Notes under the pieces: generated by a model
Told to the model about the DNA's origin: nothing
What the model saw: only the letters and a program-made list of their open reading frames with translations
Database searches by the model: none
Program-made: the position numbers and the translations under genes
Shown: positions 19,577 through 28,063 of the stretch, one piece after another
How positions within the stretch are numbered: the first letter of the stretch is position 1
How the letters are laid out: the number at the start of each line of letters is the position of its first letter
DNA from: an uncultured Holophagaceae bacterium
Lineage (GTDB): Bacteria; Acidobacteriota; Holophagae; Holophagales; Holophagaceae
Assembly: GCA_903913215.1 (NCBI GenBank)
Contig: CAIWKE010000003.1
Span: 1-64,000 of the forward strand
DNA length: 64,000 nucleotides
Reading direction: 5' to 3'

Positions 19577-19615
19577 CAATTATCTTTCCGGCTTTGAGGT
19601 AAATTCCCAAGCAGC

Positions 19616-19660
19616 CCTGCCCCTTTAGCGCCCTTTAGCGCCCTTTCGCGCCTTTTACGG
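19616..19660. repeat. 10-bp tandem repeat CCCTTTAGCG x2 plus degenerate units
   Basis: CCCCTTTAGCGCCCTTTAGCGCCCTTTCGCGCCTTTTACGG. Confidence 0.75.
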
Positions 19661-19692
19661 TTCCGTTTTTTTACGGTAAACCCTTCGCGGAT

Positions 19693-21903
19693 TCATCCCT
19701 GCGGCGGATAGTCCTGGGCTATTTCGCGGCCACTGAGCACGCGCAGGGCGCCCTTGGCGAGGGCGGCCATTTCGTTCTCGCCGGGGTAGACCACCACGGG
19801 GCAGCCGAGCGCTGCGGTGAGGCGGCGCAGTTCGTCCACCAGCTTGGCGGAGCGGGCCATGCCTCCGGTGAGGAGGATGGCGTCGGTGGGTTCACCTTCG
19901 AAGGCGGGAGCCAGGGCCGTGATGCCCTTGGCGATCTGATAGACCATGCCGTCATAGACCAAGCTTGCTTCCGGGTCTCCGGCCGCCACACGGCGCTCAA
20001 CCTCGCGCAGGTCCGCAGTGCCCAGCAGGTTCAGGAGGCCGCCTCGCCCCTTGTTGAGGAGCTTCAGCTCGGCCTGGGTGTACTTGCCCGAGAAGCAGAG
20101 CTCAATGAGTTGGCCCGGGGGCAGGCTGCCGGTGCGTTGGGGTGAGAAGGGGCCTTCGCCGTCCAGGCCGTTGTTCACGTCGATGTAGCGGCCTCGGCAG
20201 TGGGCGCCCACGGTGATGCCGCCGCCCATGTGGCTGACGATGACATTGATTCGCTCATAGAAGGTCTCGTGCTCCTCCGCGTAGCGCCGGGCCGTGGCGA
20301 TCTGATTCAGGGCGTGGCTGATGATGCGCCGGGGCAGCTCCTTCAGGCCTGAGATCTTCACCTTGGGCGCGGCCTCGTCCACCACCACCGGATCTACGAT
20401 GTAGGCGGGCTTGCCCGTGCCCGCCACCAGTTCCGCGGCGATGAGGGCCCCCAGGTTGGAGGCGTGCTCCCCGCGCTGCCCGGCCCGCAGATCTGCCAGC
20501 ATGGCGGGCCCCACGTTCCAGGTGCCGTGGGGGATGGGCCGCAACAGCCCGCCCCGCCCGGCCACGGCATCCAGATCCTCCAGCTGGAAGCCCTTTTCCG
20601 CCAGGAAGGCGAGGACCGCGTCCTTGCGGAAGCCAAACTGCCCGGTGATGGGCTGGCCCTCGAAGGCCTTGAGGGCCTCAGCAGGATGCTGGATCTCCTC
20701 CGTGAAGCGCTCCTCGTCGCCTTCGAAGAGCGAGGTCTTGGTGGAGGTGGAGCCGGGGTTCAGCACCAGCACCCGGTGGCGGCGGAAGAAGGTGTCCTTG
20801 GGGGTGCGCTGCCATTCGCCGTAGTGGTGCAGGCGCATGACCGAGGCCTTCACCGCCAAGCGGATGTCCTCGGGGGTGCAGTCCATGGGCAGGTCCACGC
20901 CCTGGAACCAGAGCCCGAACATCACCGGGAATTTGCGGGCGCCGGGGAAGCGCGTGCCGTAGAGGCTGTAGAGCAGGTTCCCCATGTCCAGGTTGGGACA
21001 GACGATGACGTTGACGCCGCCCTCCCAGGGCAGATCCTCGGCGTGGTAGAGGCCCGCGGAGCGCCGGGACAGGGCCACGCTCACCTTCACCTCGCCCCGG
21101 ATGCGGATGCTGGCGTAGCGCTGGGCGTGCTTGACCCGCTCCGCAAGGATGGCGGGCACCAGGTCCGCGGCCTCCCGCACCAGCTGTGGCGAAGGACCTT
21201 CGTCGCTGCCGCGGTTGGAGTAAGACACCATGGCGCAGCGGATCTCAGGCAGGACGTCCTCGGGGATGAGGTCCCGGGCCACGGCGCAGGTGCCCACAGC
21301 CACCTCCGCCAGGGTGCGGGGGCTCATTGTGGCGTTCACGCCCACATCGCCGAAGACCACGATGTTATGGGGGTAGACCTCCTCGGGATGCTCGTCGGGC
21401 AGCACGAAGACGCCAGCCTCGCAGCAGACGCTGCGCTGGGCCAGCAGCTCCACCATGGGCCGGAAAAAGGCCTTGGCCTCGTGGCTCGCGCCGCCCACCA
21501 CCATGTCCGCGTGACCCAGCTTCACAGCCCAGATGCCGAAACGGCCAGGCTCCGAGACCAGGGCGCGGGCCTCCTCGATGCACATGGGCCGCTCGTGCTC
21601 CTGGCACCAGGCCAGGCAGGCGGCGGCAAAAGACTCCACCAGGTCAGGCCGCTCCGCGGGAACCACGAAGGCGCTCTCGGCCAGGGTGTAGGCCACCCGG
21701 TCCTCAGACAGGTGTTTCAGATCCCGCGCCGCCAGGGCGCGCAGCTCGGCCTCGGAGGCCAGGAAGACCGGCCGGATGAAGCGGCTCAAGTGGCAGGCCG
21801 CCTCGAAGGTGCGGGGCTCCAGGGCCTCAGGAAACACCACCGTGGGGCGGTTCCGGGGCAGGGCCAGCAGGCGGCTGTCGAGGGAGGCTTCGATGTCAAA
21901 CAT
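19693..21903 (-). CDS. fused phosphate acyltransferase-butyrate kinase
   Basis: N-terminal PTA/PTB-like fold (GHADMVVGGASHEAKAFFRP, DVGVNATMSPRTLAEVA, GGVNVIVCPNLDMGNLLYSL) then butyrate kinase (RVLVLNPGSTSTKTSLFEGDE, DAVAGRGGLLRPIPHGTW, VIVSHMGGGITVGAH, DGEGPFSPQRTGSLP). Confidence 0.9.
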   Translation of the reverse strand: MFDIEASLDSRLLALPRNRPTVVFPEALEPRTFEAACHLSRFIRPVFLASEAELRALAARDLKHLSEDRVAYTLAESAFVVPAERPDLVESFAAACLAWCQEHERPMCIEEARALVSEPGRFGIWAVKLGHADMVVGGASHEAKAFFRPMVELLAQRSVCCEAGVFVLPDEHPEEVYPHNIVVFGDVGVNATMSPRTLAEVAVGTCAVARDLIPEDVLPEIRCAMVSYSNRGSDEGPSPQLVREAADLVPAILAERVKHAQRYASIRIRGEVKVSVALSRRSAGLYHAEDLPWEGGVNVIVCPNLDMGNLLYSLYGTRFPGARKFPVMFGLWFQGVDLPMDCTPEDIRLAVKASVMRLHHYGEWQRTPKDTFFRRHRVLVLNPGSTSTKTSLFEGDEERFTEEIQHPAEALKAFEGQPITGQFGFRKDAVLAFLAEKGFQLEDLDAVAGRGGLLRPIPHGTWNVGPAMLADLRAGQRGEHASNLGALIAAELVAGTGKPAYIVDPVVVDEAAPKVKISGLKELPRRIISHALNQIATARRYAEEHETFYERINVIVSHMGGGITVGAHCRGRYIDVNNGLDGEGPFSPQRTGSLPPGQLIELCFSGKYTQAELKLLNKGRGGLLNLLGTADLREVERRVAAGDPEASLVYDGMVYQIAKGITALAPAFEGEPTDAILLTGGMARSAKLVDELRRLTAALGCPVVVYPGENEMAALAKGALRVLSGREIAQDYPPQG

Positions 21904-21990
21904 GGGACTCCAAGGCCAGCAAAGGCCTGTCGGCGCTGAGTCTAGCAGGGGGATCCGCCCCCCTTCCCGGGGGCTACCTCAGTTGTGATG

Positions 21991-22614
21991 TCAGCGGTCT
22001 GTGGCCCGCACGGATTCCACCCAGATCACCTCGCAGGAGCCGTCCCCCGTATCCAGTCGGCTGAGGCTGCTGACCCAGTGCCAACCATCGGACCCGTCGG
22101 CGCGGATGAGCTGTCCCTGCAGCTCCAGGAGCTGACCTGGTCGCACCGCCAAGAGCTTATTCTCCACGACGCGACTGGCGGGGATCATGTGCATGTTCGC
22201 GGAGTGGGAGCTGACCTCCCCCGCAGGAATGGGCAGGTGGGTGGCCGTCCAGAAATACCAGCGCCCCCGCTGGGAGATGGAGAGGCTCTGCAGGACCCGG
22301 GTATCGGACATGGGGCCCCAGCCCAGGACGAAGTCCACCGGCGAGAGCTCGGCGGCCCGGTCGAACCGGTAACGCTCCCGGCTCAGCACCCGGGCCCGCA
22401 GGGTGAAGTCCGCCAGGGGGGTGAAGGTATGGTTCCGGCGGGTCCAGGTGCTGCGGGAAGCCGGCTCCGTCTGCCGAGGTTCCTCTGCGACCAGGATCCC
22501 CGGGGGCTGAGCCAGGGCGCGGCCCTGCCACCAGGTGAAGCCCGCCATCGCCAGGAGGCCGACCAAGACCAGCCGGCCCAGGCGCTCCTTCAGCCAATCG
22601 ATCCATTCGTCCAT
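21991..22614 (-). CDS. hypothetical membrane-anchored protein
   Basis: MDEWIDWLKERLGRLVLVGLLAMAGFTWW; single N-terminal TM. Confidence 0.65.
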   Translation of the reverse strand: MDEWIDWLKERLGRLVLVGLLAMAGFTWWQGRALAQPPGILVAEEPRQTEPASRSTWTRRNHTFTPLADFTLRARVLSRERYRFDRAAELSPVDFVLGWGPMSDTRVLQSLSISQRGRWYFWTATHLPIPAGEVSSHSANMHMIPASRVVENKLLAVRPGQLLELQGQLIRADGSDGWHWVSSLSRLDTGDGSCEVIWVESVRATDR

Positions 22615-22816
22615 ATCCAAGCCTAGCGGATCGGTGACGGCCGTCACGGCGCCAGGGAAGCCTTTGCCTATTCTTTGTGCCTTCGTATGGTTCTTTCCGC
22701 CCTGGTTCCCAGTCGCCCGCTCCCCCCGGAGTCGGGGCGCAGGGCTGCGGAAAACCACTCCGACCCGGGCGGGACGGCGCCCCGGGTCGCCCCCCTTCCC
22801 GTCCCCTGGAGTAACC

Positions 22817-24853
22817 ATGAACCTCGTGTGGTTCGCTGAAAATCCCGGCCTGAGCATCCTGTCGCTGCTGCTCCTGGCCTTCACCCTCCTATTGCTCTCC
22901 AAGTGGATCCGCTACATCCCGAACAACCGGGTGGGCGTTGTGGAAAAGCTAATCAGCGGCAAGGGCTCCGTGAAATCCGGCCTCATCGCCATGGGCGGCG
23001 AGGCGGGCTTCCAGCCCCAGCTGCTGCGGGGCGGCTGGCACCTGCTGACCCCCTTCCAGTACCGCATCCACAAGCTGCCCTTGGTAATCATCCCCCAGGG
23101 CAAGATCGGCTACGTCTTCGCCCGGGACGGCAAGGACCTGCCGCCCTCCCAGGCCCTGGCCAGCAACGCCCACGGGGCTGATTTCCAGGACCTCTTGTCC
23201 TTCATCCAGGGGGGCGGCGAGAAAGGCCCCCAGCGCCAGGTCCTGCGCGAAGGCATGTACGCCATCAATCTGGCCCAGTTCGTGGTGCTCACCGAGGACC
23301 AGCTCTACTACCTGCCACTGGACCGCAGCGAGCTGGAGACCTTCCAGAAGATGAGCGCCATCATCAGCGAGCGGGCCGGCTGGCGTCCGGTCATCATCCG
23401 GGGCGCCGACGACGCCGTGGGCATCGTGACCGTCCACGACGGGCCTTCCCTGGCCAGCGGTGAGATCATCGCCCTCACCGTGGGCGAGGACACGAAGCAG
23501 GTCAGCTCGTACCACAACAACTTCCAGGACGCTGACAAGTTCCTGGTGGCCGGTGGCCGTCGTGGCCGCCAGTACCAGGTGCTGGTGGAAGGCACCTATT
23601 ACATCAACCGCCTCTTCGCCACGGTGGAGCTGATTCCCAAGACCGTGGTGGAGGTAGGCACCGTGGGTGTGGTGGTGAGCTACACCGGCGAGATCGGCGC
23701 CGACATCAGCGGCCAGGAGTACCGCCACGGCGAGCTGGTGGCCAAGGGCAGCCGCGGCGTCTGGAGCGAACCCCTGCTGCCGGGCAAGTACGCCTTCAAC
23801 ACCTACGCCGGCAAGGTGCTCATGGTGCCCACCACCAATTTCATTTTGAAGTGGAGCAAGGGCGAGGTGGGCAGCCACAAGTTCGATGAGAATCTGGCTG
23901 AAGTCAGCCTCATCACCAAGGACGCCTTCGAGCCCAGCCTGCCCCTCTCGGTGGTGGTGCACATCGACTACCGCAAGGCCCCCCTGGTCATCCAGCGCTT
24001 CGGCGACATCAAGAAGCTGGTGGAGCAGACCCTGGATCCCATGGTCAGCGCCTACTTCAAGAACATCGGCCAGACGCGCACCCTCATCCAGCTCATCCAG
24101 GACCGCAGCAATATCCAGGAACAGAGCGGCACGCAGATGAAGGAGAAGTTCGCCCAGTACAACTTGGAGCTGCAGGAGGTCCTCATCGGCACGCCCACCA
24201 GCGGCGCCCCCGGCGGGCAGATCGAACAGATCCTCGTGCAGCTGCGCAGCCGCCAGATCGCCGACGAGCAGGTGGAGACCTACGGCCGCCAGCAGAGCGC
24301 CGCCGTGAAGGAGCGGGAGCTGCGTGAGGCCGAGGCCCGCGCCAAGCAGCAGACCCTGCTGACGGAATCCGCCATCGGCATCGAGGTGCAGAGCAACACC
24401 GGCAAGGCCGAGTACGCCAAGGCCCAGCAGCAGGCCGCCCAGATCCAGACCCTGGCCGGCGCCGAGGCGGAGAAGGTGCGCCTCATGGGCGAAGGCGAGG
24501 CCAAGCGCATCAAGGTCATGGCCGAGGCCCAGGCCGAGCAGGCCGCCCGGGTGGGCATCGCCCAGGCCATGGCCATCGAGGAACAGGTTCGCGCCTACGG
24601 CGGCCCGCAGTTCCAGCTGGTGCAGCAGGTCATGAGCCGCTTCGCCGAAGCCATCGAGAAGTCCCAGGTGGACGTCGTCCCCAAGATCCACATGGGCGGC
24701 GGTGCCCAGGGCGGTGGCAGCCTCATCGAAAGCCTGCTGGGCCTCCTGCTCAGCGAGAAGGCCGGGCAGCTGGCGGGCGTCACCACCGGCACCCCGCCCA
24801 ATCCCGAGGCCGAGGCCCTGAAGGCGGTGATGCGGCAGAACTTGATGAAGTAG
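22817..24853 (+). CDS. SPFH/Band 7 (flotillin-like) protein
   Basis: N-terminal TM, SPFH body, coiled-coil with REAEARAKQQTLLTESAIGIEVQSNTGKAEYAKAQQQAAQIQTLAGAEAEKVRLMGEGEAKRIKVMAEAQAEQAARVGI. Confidence 0.88.
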   Translation: MNLVWFAENPGLSILSLLLLAFTLLLLSKWIRYIPNNRVGVVEKLISGKGSVKSGLIAMGGEAGFQPQLLRGGWHLLTPFQYRIHKLPLVIIPQGKIGYVFARDGKDLPPSQALASNAHGADFQDLLSFIQGGGEKGPQRQVLREGMYAINLAQFVVLTEDQLYYLPLDRSELETFQKMSAIISERAGWRPVIIRGADDAVGIVTVHDGPSLASGEIIALTVGEDTKQVSSYHNNFQDADKFLVAGGRRGRQYQVLVEGTYYINRLFATVELIPKTVVEVGTVGVVVSYTGEIGADISGQEYRHGELVAKGSRGVWSEPLLPGKYAFNTYAGKVLMVPTTNFILKWSKGEVGSHKFDENLAEVSLITKDAFEPSLPLSVVVHIDYRKAPLVIQRFGDIKKLVEQTLDPMVSAYFKNIGQTRTLIQLIQDRSNIQEQSGTQMKEKFAQYNLELQEVLIGTPTSGAPGGQIEQILVQLRSRQIADEQVETYGRQQSAAVKERELREAEARAKQQTLLTESAIGIEVQSNTGKAEYAKAQQQAAQIQTLAGAEAEKVRLMGEGEAKRIKVMAEAQAEQAARVGIAQAMAIEEQVRAYGGPQFQLVQQVMSRFAEAIEKSQVDVVPKIHMGGGAQGGGSLIESLLGLLLSEKAGQLAGVTTGTPPNPEAEALKAVMRQNLMK

Positions 24854-24862
24854 CCCGCACTG

Positions 24863-24896
24863 CTCCCGATTCGGGGCCCCTGCCCCGAATCGGGAG
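24863..24896. terminator. strong hairpin lacking U-tract
   Basis: CTCCCGATTCGGGGC-CCCT-GCCCCGAATCGGGAG, 15-bp perfect stem. Confidence 0.6.
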
Positions 24897-24914
24897 ATGG
24901 GTTAATATTGCCGA

Positions 24915-25772
24915 ATGCTCTTCAATACTCTGCCCCCGGTTCCTCCAACCGCCCAGGTCCAGGCCGCACCGGCCGAAGCCTTCAGTGCCGCCATGGAGGC
25001 CCTGCTCAAGGCCAAAGACTGGGCGGGACTGGCGGACTGGTTCGAGAGCGCCACCCCTTCCATCCGCGGAAAGCACTACGACGTCTGGCTCCAAAGCCTG
25101 AACCGGAGCCGGCGCTGGGCTCGGTTGGTGGAGGTCTGCGAGGCCCTGCAACCGCAGTTGGAGGCCAAATCCGGTCCCCGATTGGGCATCTACCGTCTCT
25201 ACCGGGCCCAAGGTCTCGGCCAACTGGGCCGCCATGCGGAGGCTGCCTTCGCCTACATGGAGGTGGCCCGCCTGGGCGGCCTGGCTGGCTTCACCAATGC
25301 CTGCTCCGAGGCCCAGATGGGCGAGGACTGGGATGACATGCTGGCCTGGTCCGAAGAGTGGCTCCAGAAATACCCAGGCGACGCCGCAGGCCAGGCCTGG
25401 CTAGGCGACGCCCTGGCCCACCAAGGCAAGCTCGTGGAGGCCGAAGCCTACCTGCGGGCCGCCGTGGAGAAGGATCCCAAGCTGGCCTACGCCTGGAACA
25501 ACCTGGGCCGCTGCCTCAACCAGAAGAAGGCCTGGGCCGAGGCCCGCACCGCCCTCACCCAGTCGCTGGCCCTGGAACCCGCCCAGGTCGAGCCCTTGAT
25601 GAGCCGGGGCAAGGCCCAGTTTGAGTTGGGGCAATACGCAGAAAGCCGGGACGACTTCCGCGCTGCTCTGGCGTTGCGGCCTGGCGACCCGGTGTTGCGG
25701 GAGAATCTGCGCCAGGCGGAGCGGTACCTGCTGACCCAAAAGCCCCGCAAGTCAGGCGCAGCCAAGCCCTAG
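24915..25772 (+). CDS. tetratricopeptide repeat protein
   Basis: AYAWNNLGRCLNQKKAWAEARTALTQSLALEPAQVEPLMSRGKAQFELGQYAESRDDFRAALALRPGD. Confidence 0.85.
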   Translation: MLFNTLPPVPPTAQVQAAPAEAFSAAMEALLKAKDWAGLADWFESATPSIRGKHYDVWLQSLNRSRRWARLVEVCEALQPQLEAKSGPRLGIYRLYRAQGLGQLGRHAEAAFAYMEVARLGGLAGFTNACSEAQMGEDWDDMLAWSEEWLQKYPGDAAGQAWLGDALAHQGKLVEAEAYLRAAVEKDPKLAYAWNNLGRCLNQKKAWAEARTALTQSLALEPAQVEPLMSRGKAQFELGQYAESRDDFRAALALRPGDPVLRENLRQAERYLLTQKPRKSGAAKP

Positions 25773-25779
25773 CCCAGGA

Positions 25780-26334
25780 CTACTTCCAGGGCTGCTCCAC
25801 CAGCAGAGCCTCGATCACCTGCTCTACGTAGTCGGGCTTCAGGCCGATGGCCCGCAAAGTGCCGCTGCGGTCGATGACGGCGTAGGTGGGCCACCACTGG
25901 ACGTTCCAGGCACTGGTGCTGGCCTTGGCGACACGGGCGGTGGGATAGGCCAGGCCCGTGGCCTTGGTGACCTCGGCCATCTTCTCCTCGCCGCGCCCGC
26001 TGCCGCAGGCGCCAAAGAGCACCACGCCCCGGTCGGCGTACTTTTTCGCCAGCACATTGTTGTGCGGCACCGAGGCTCGACAAGGACCGCACCAGGTGGC
26101 CCAGAAGTCCACCACCACGATCTTGCCCCGCATGGCCGCAGGTGACACCTCGCCATTGAGCCAGCCATCCAGGTCCAGCTTCGGCGCGGCCTTGCCCAGC
26201 ATGGGGGCGTGGGCGGCCCAGCCGCTTGCCAGCCAGTGCCCCTCCTTGGCCAGGGCCGCCACCTTGGGGTTCTCGGCAGCCAGGGCCAGGGTGGGGACCA
26301 ACAGGCCCGTGAGGAGCAGAGAGCAGAGGCGCAT
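25780..26334 (-). CDS. TlpA-like thioredoxin-fold protein, secreted
   Basis: Signal peptide; GKIVVVDFWATWCGPCRASVPHNNVLAKKYADRGVV. Confidence 0.88.
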   Translation of the reverse strand: MRLCSLLLTGLLVPTLALAAENPKVAALAKEGHWLASGWAAHAPMLGKAAPKLDLDGWLNGEVSPAAMRGKIVVVDFWATWCGPCRASVPHNNVLAKKYADRGVVLFGACGSGRGEEKMAEVTKATGLAYPTARVAKASTSAWNVQWWPTYAVIDRSGTLRAIGLKPDYVEQVIEALLVEQPWK

Positions 26335-26401
26335 GGGGACTCCAGGAATGGCCCAGCATAGACCCGGGGCAGCCCCACGGGCCATGTTCTACACTGGTGC
26401 C

Positions 26402-27049
26402 ATGTCCGATCCCCTCCTCCAAAGCCTCCTCGATGCCTGCCGTCAGCTCCACGCGGGGGGCCTGCTGGCGGCCTCCGATGGCAACCTCTCCCTGCGCCTG
26501 CCCAACGGCCTCATCGCCATGACGCCCAGTGGGGTGCCCAAGGCCAAGGTGCGGCTGGAGGACCTGGCCTACCTGAACCTGGAGGGCGAGATCCTCTCGG
26601 GCCGCCCCAGCAGCGAGCGGGCCATGCATCTGGCGGTGTACCGCGCCGTGCCTGAGGCCAAGGCCATCGTCCACGCCCATCCCCCCACGGCCATCGCCTG
26701 GTCCCTGGCTCGGCCGGAGCTGGCGGAACTGCCCGCCGATGGCCTGCCCGAGGTGATTCTGGCCGCAGGCCGCATCCCCATCGTGCCCATGGCCCTGCCC
26801 GGTACAGACGCCATGGGGGCGAACCTCCTGCCCTTCCTGCCCGCCCACCGCCTCCTGATCCTGGCTCGGCACGGCGGCCTGTGCTGGGGCACGCACCTAG
26901 AGGAAGCCGTAGGTGGCATGGAGCGCCTGGAACAAGTGGCCACCATCCTCTGGAAAGCCGAGACCCTCGGCGGCGCCAAGCCCATGGCCACAGCCGACCT
27001 CCAGGAACTTCGAGCTCTTCGCGCCAGGCTGGGGCCGAAGGTCATCTGA
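26402..27049 (+). CDS. class II aldolase/adducin family protein
   Basis: LAASDGNLSLRLPNGLIAMTPSGVPKAKV, AIVHAHPPTAIAWS, LARHGGLCWGTHLEEA. Confidence 0.88.
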   Translation: MSDPLLQSLLDACRQLHAGGLLAASDGNLSLRLPNGLIAMTPSGVPKAKVRLEDLAYLNLEGEILSGRPSSERAMHLAVYRAVPEAKAIVHAHPPTAIAWSLARPELAELPADGLPEVILAAGRIPIVPMALPGTDAMGANLLPFLPAHRLLILARHGGLCWGTHLEEAVGGMERLEQVATILWKAETLGGAKPMATADLQELRALRARLGPKVI

Positions 27050-27067
27050 ATGGGGTTAGCATTTCCC

Positions 27068-28063
27068 ATGGACGCCTTCGAATCCCTTGGTCTGAAACAC
27101 GACGGCCGCAAGCTTTGGGTGCTGGACCAGACGCAGCTGCCAGATGCGGAGGTCTGGCTGGACGGCAGCACGCCGGAGGCCATGATCGCCCTCATCCAGC
27201 GGCTGGCAGTGCGGGGAGCGCCGCTCATCGGCGTGGCGGCGGCGGCCTGCCTGGCCACCTACGCGCACCGGGGCGCCACGGCTGCGGAGTATGCCACTGC
27301 CTGTGCGGCCCTGCGGGCGGCGCGGCCCACCGCCGTGAACCTCATGTGGGCCATGGACCGCATGAAGGGCACCCCTAATCCCGTGGCCGAAGCCCAGGCC
27401 ATCTTCGCCGAGGACGTGCGCCTCTGTGAAGGCATGGCCGAGCACGGCGCGGCCCTCATCCAGGACGGCGAAGGCCTGCTCACCCACTGCAACACCGGGG
27501 GCTTGGCCACGGCAGGCATCGGCACGGCTCTGGGGGTCATCCGGCGGGCCCACGAACAGGGGAAGCACATCCACGTCTATGCGGACGAGACCCGGCCCCT
27601 GCTGCAAGGGGGCCGCCTCACAGCCTGGGAGCTGCAGCGCCTGGGCATTCCGGCCACGCTCATCACCGACAGCATGGCGGCCCTTCTGCTGCGGGACGGC
27701 AAGGTGCAGCGGGTGCTGGTGGGCTCGGATCGCGTGGCCGCCAACGGCGACTTCGCCAACAAGGTGGGCACCTACGGGCTGGCTGTCCAGGCGAAGCACC
27801 ACGGCGTGCCCTTCCATCCCGTAGCGCCCTTTTCCACGGTGGATCTGGCCTGCCCCAGCGGCGCCACCATCCCCATCGAGCTTCGCGATCCCGCCGAGGT
27901 ACGGGGCTATGGCGCCTGGCGCTGGGCCCCCGCAGACATGCCCGCCTGGAATCCCAGCTTCGATGTCACACCCGTGAACCTGGTCACCAGCCTGGTGCTG
28001 GACCGGGGCGTCTACAGCCAAGGACAGCTGGGTTCAGGTGTGCTGGGTCGGGTCTGCGGCTGA
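27068..28063 (+). CDS. mtnA: S-methyl-5-thioribose-1-phosphate isomerase
   Basis: [79 protein letters not shown]; start could be 27050. Confidence 0.93.
   Translation: MDAFESLGLKHDGRKLWVLDQTQLPDAEVWLDGSTPEAMIALIQRLAVRGAPLIGVAAAACLATYAHRGATAAEYATACAALRAARPTAVNLMWAMDRMKGTPNPVAEAQAIFAEDVRLCEGMAEHGAALIQDGEGLLTHCNTGGLATAGIGTALGVIRRAHEQGKHIHVYADETRPLLQGGRLTAWELQRLGIPATLITDSMAALLLRDGKVQRVLVGSDRVAANGDFANKVGTYGLAVQAKHHGVPFHPVAPFSTVDLACPSGATIPIELRDPAEVRGYGAWRWAPADMPAWNPSFDVTPVNLVTSLVLDRGVYSQGQLGSGVLGRVCG

Noticed and set aside
22700-22816. Structured leader/riboswitch upstream of the SPFH gene
   Set aside because: GC-rich with several possible stems, but no recognised riboswitch motif; pairings are expected by chance at this composition.
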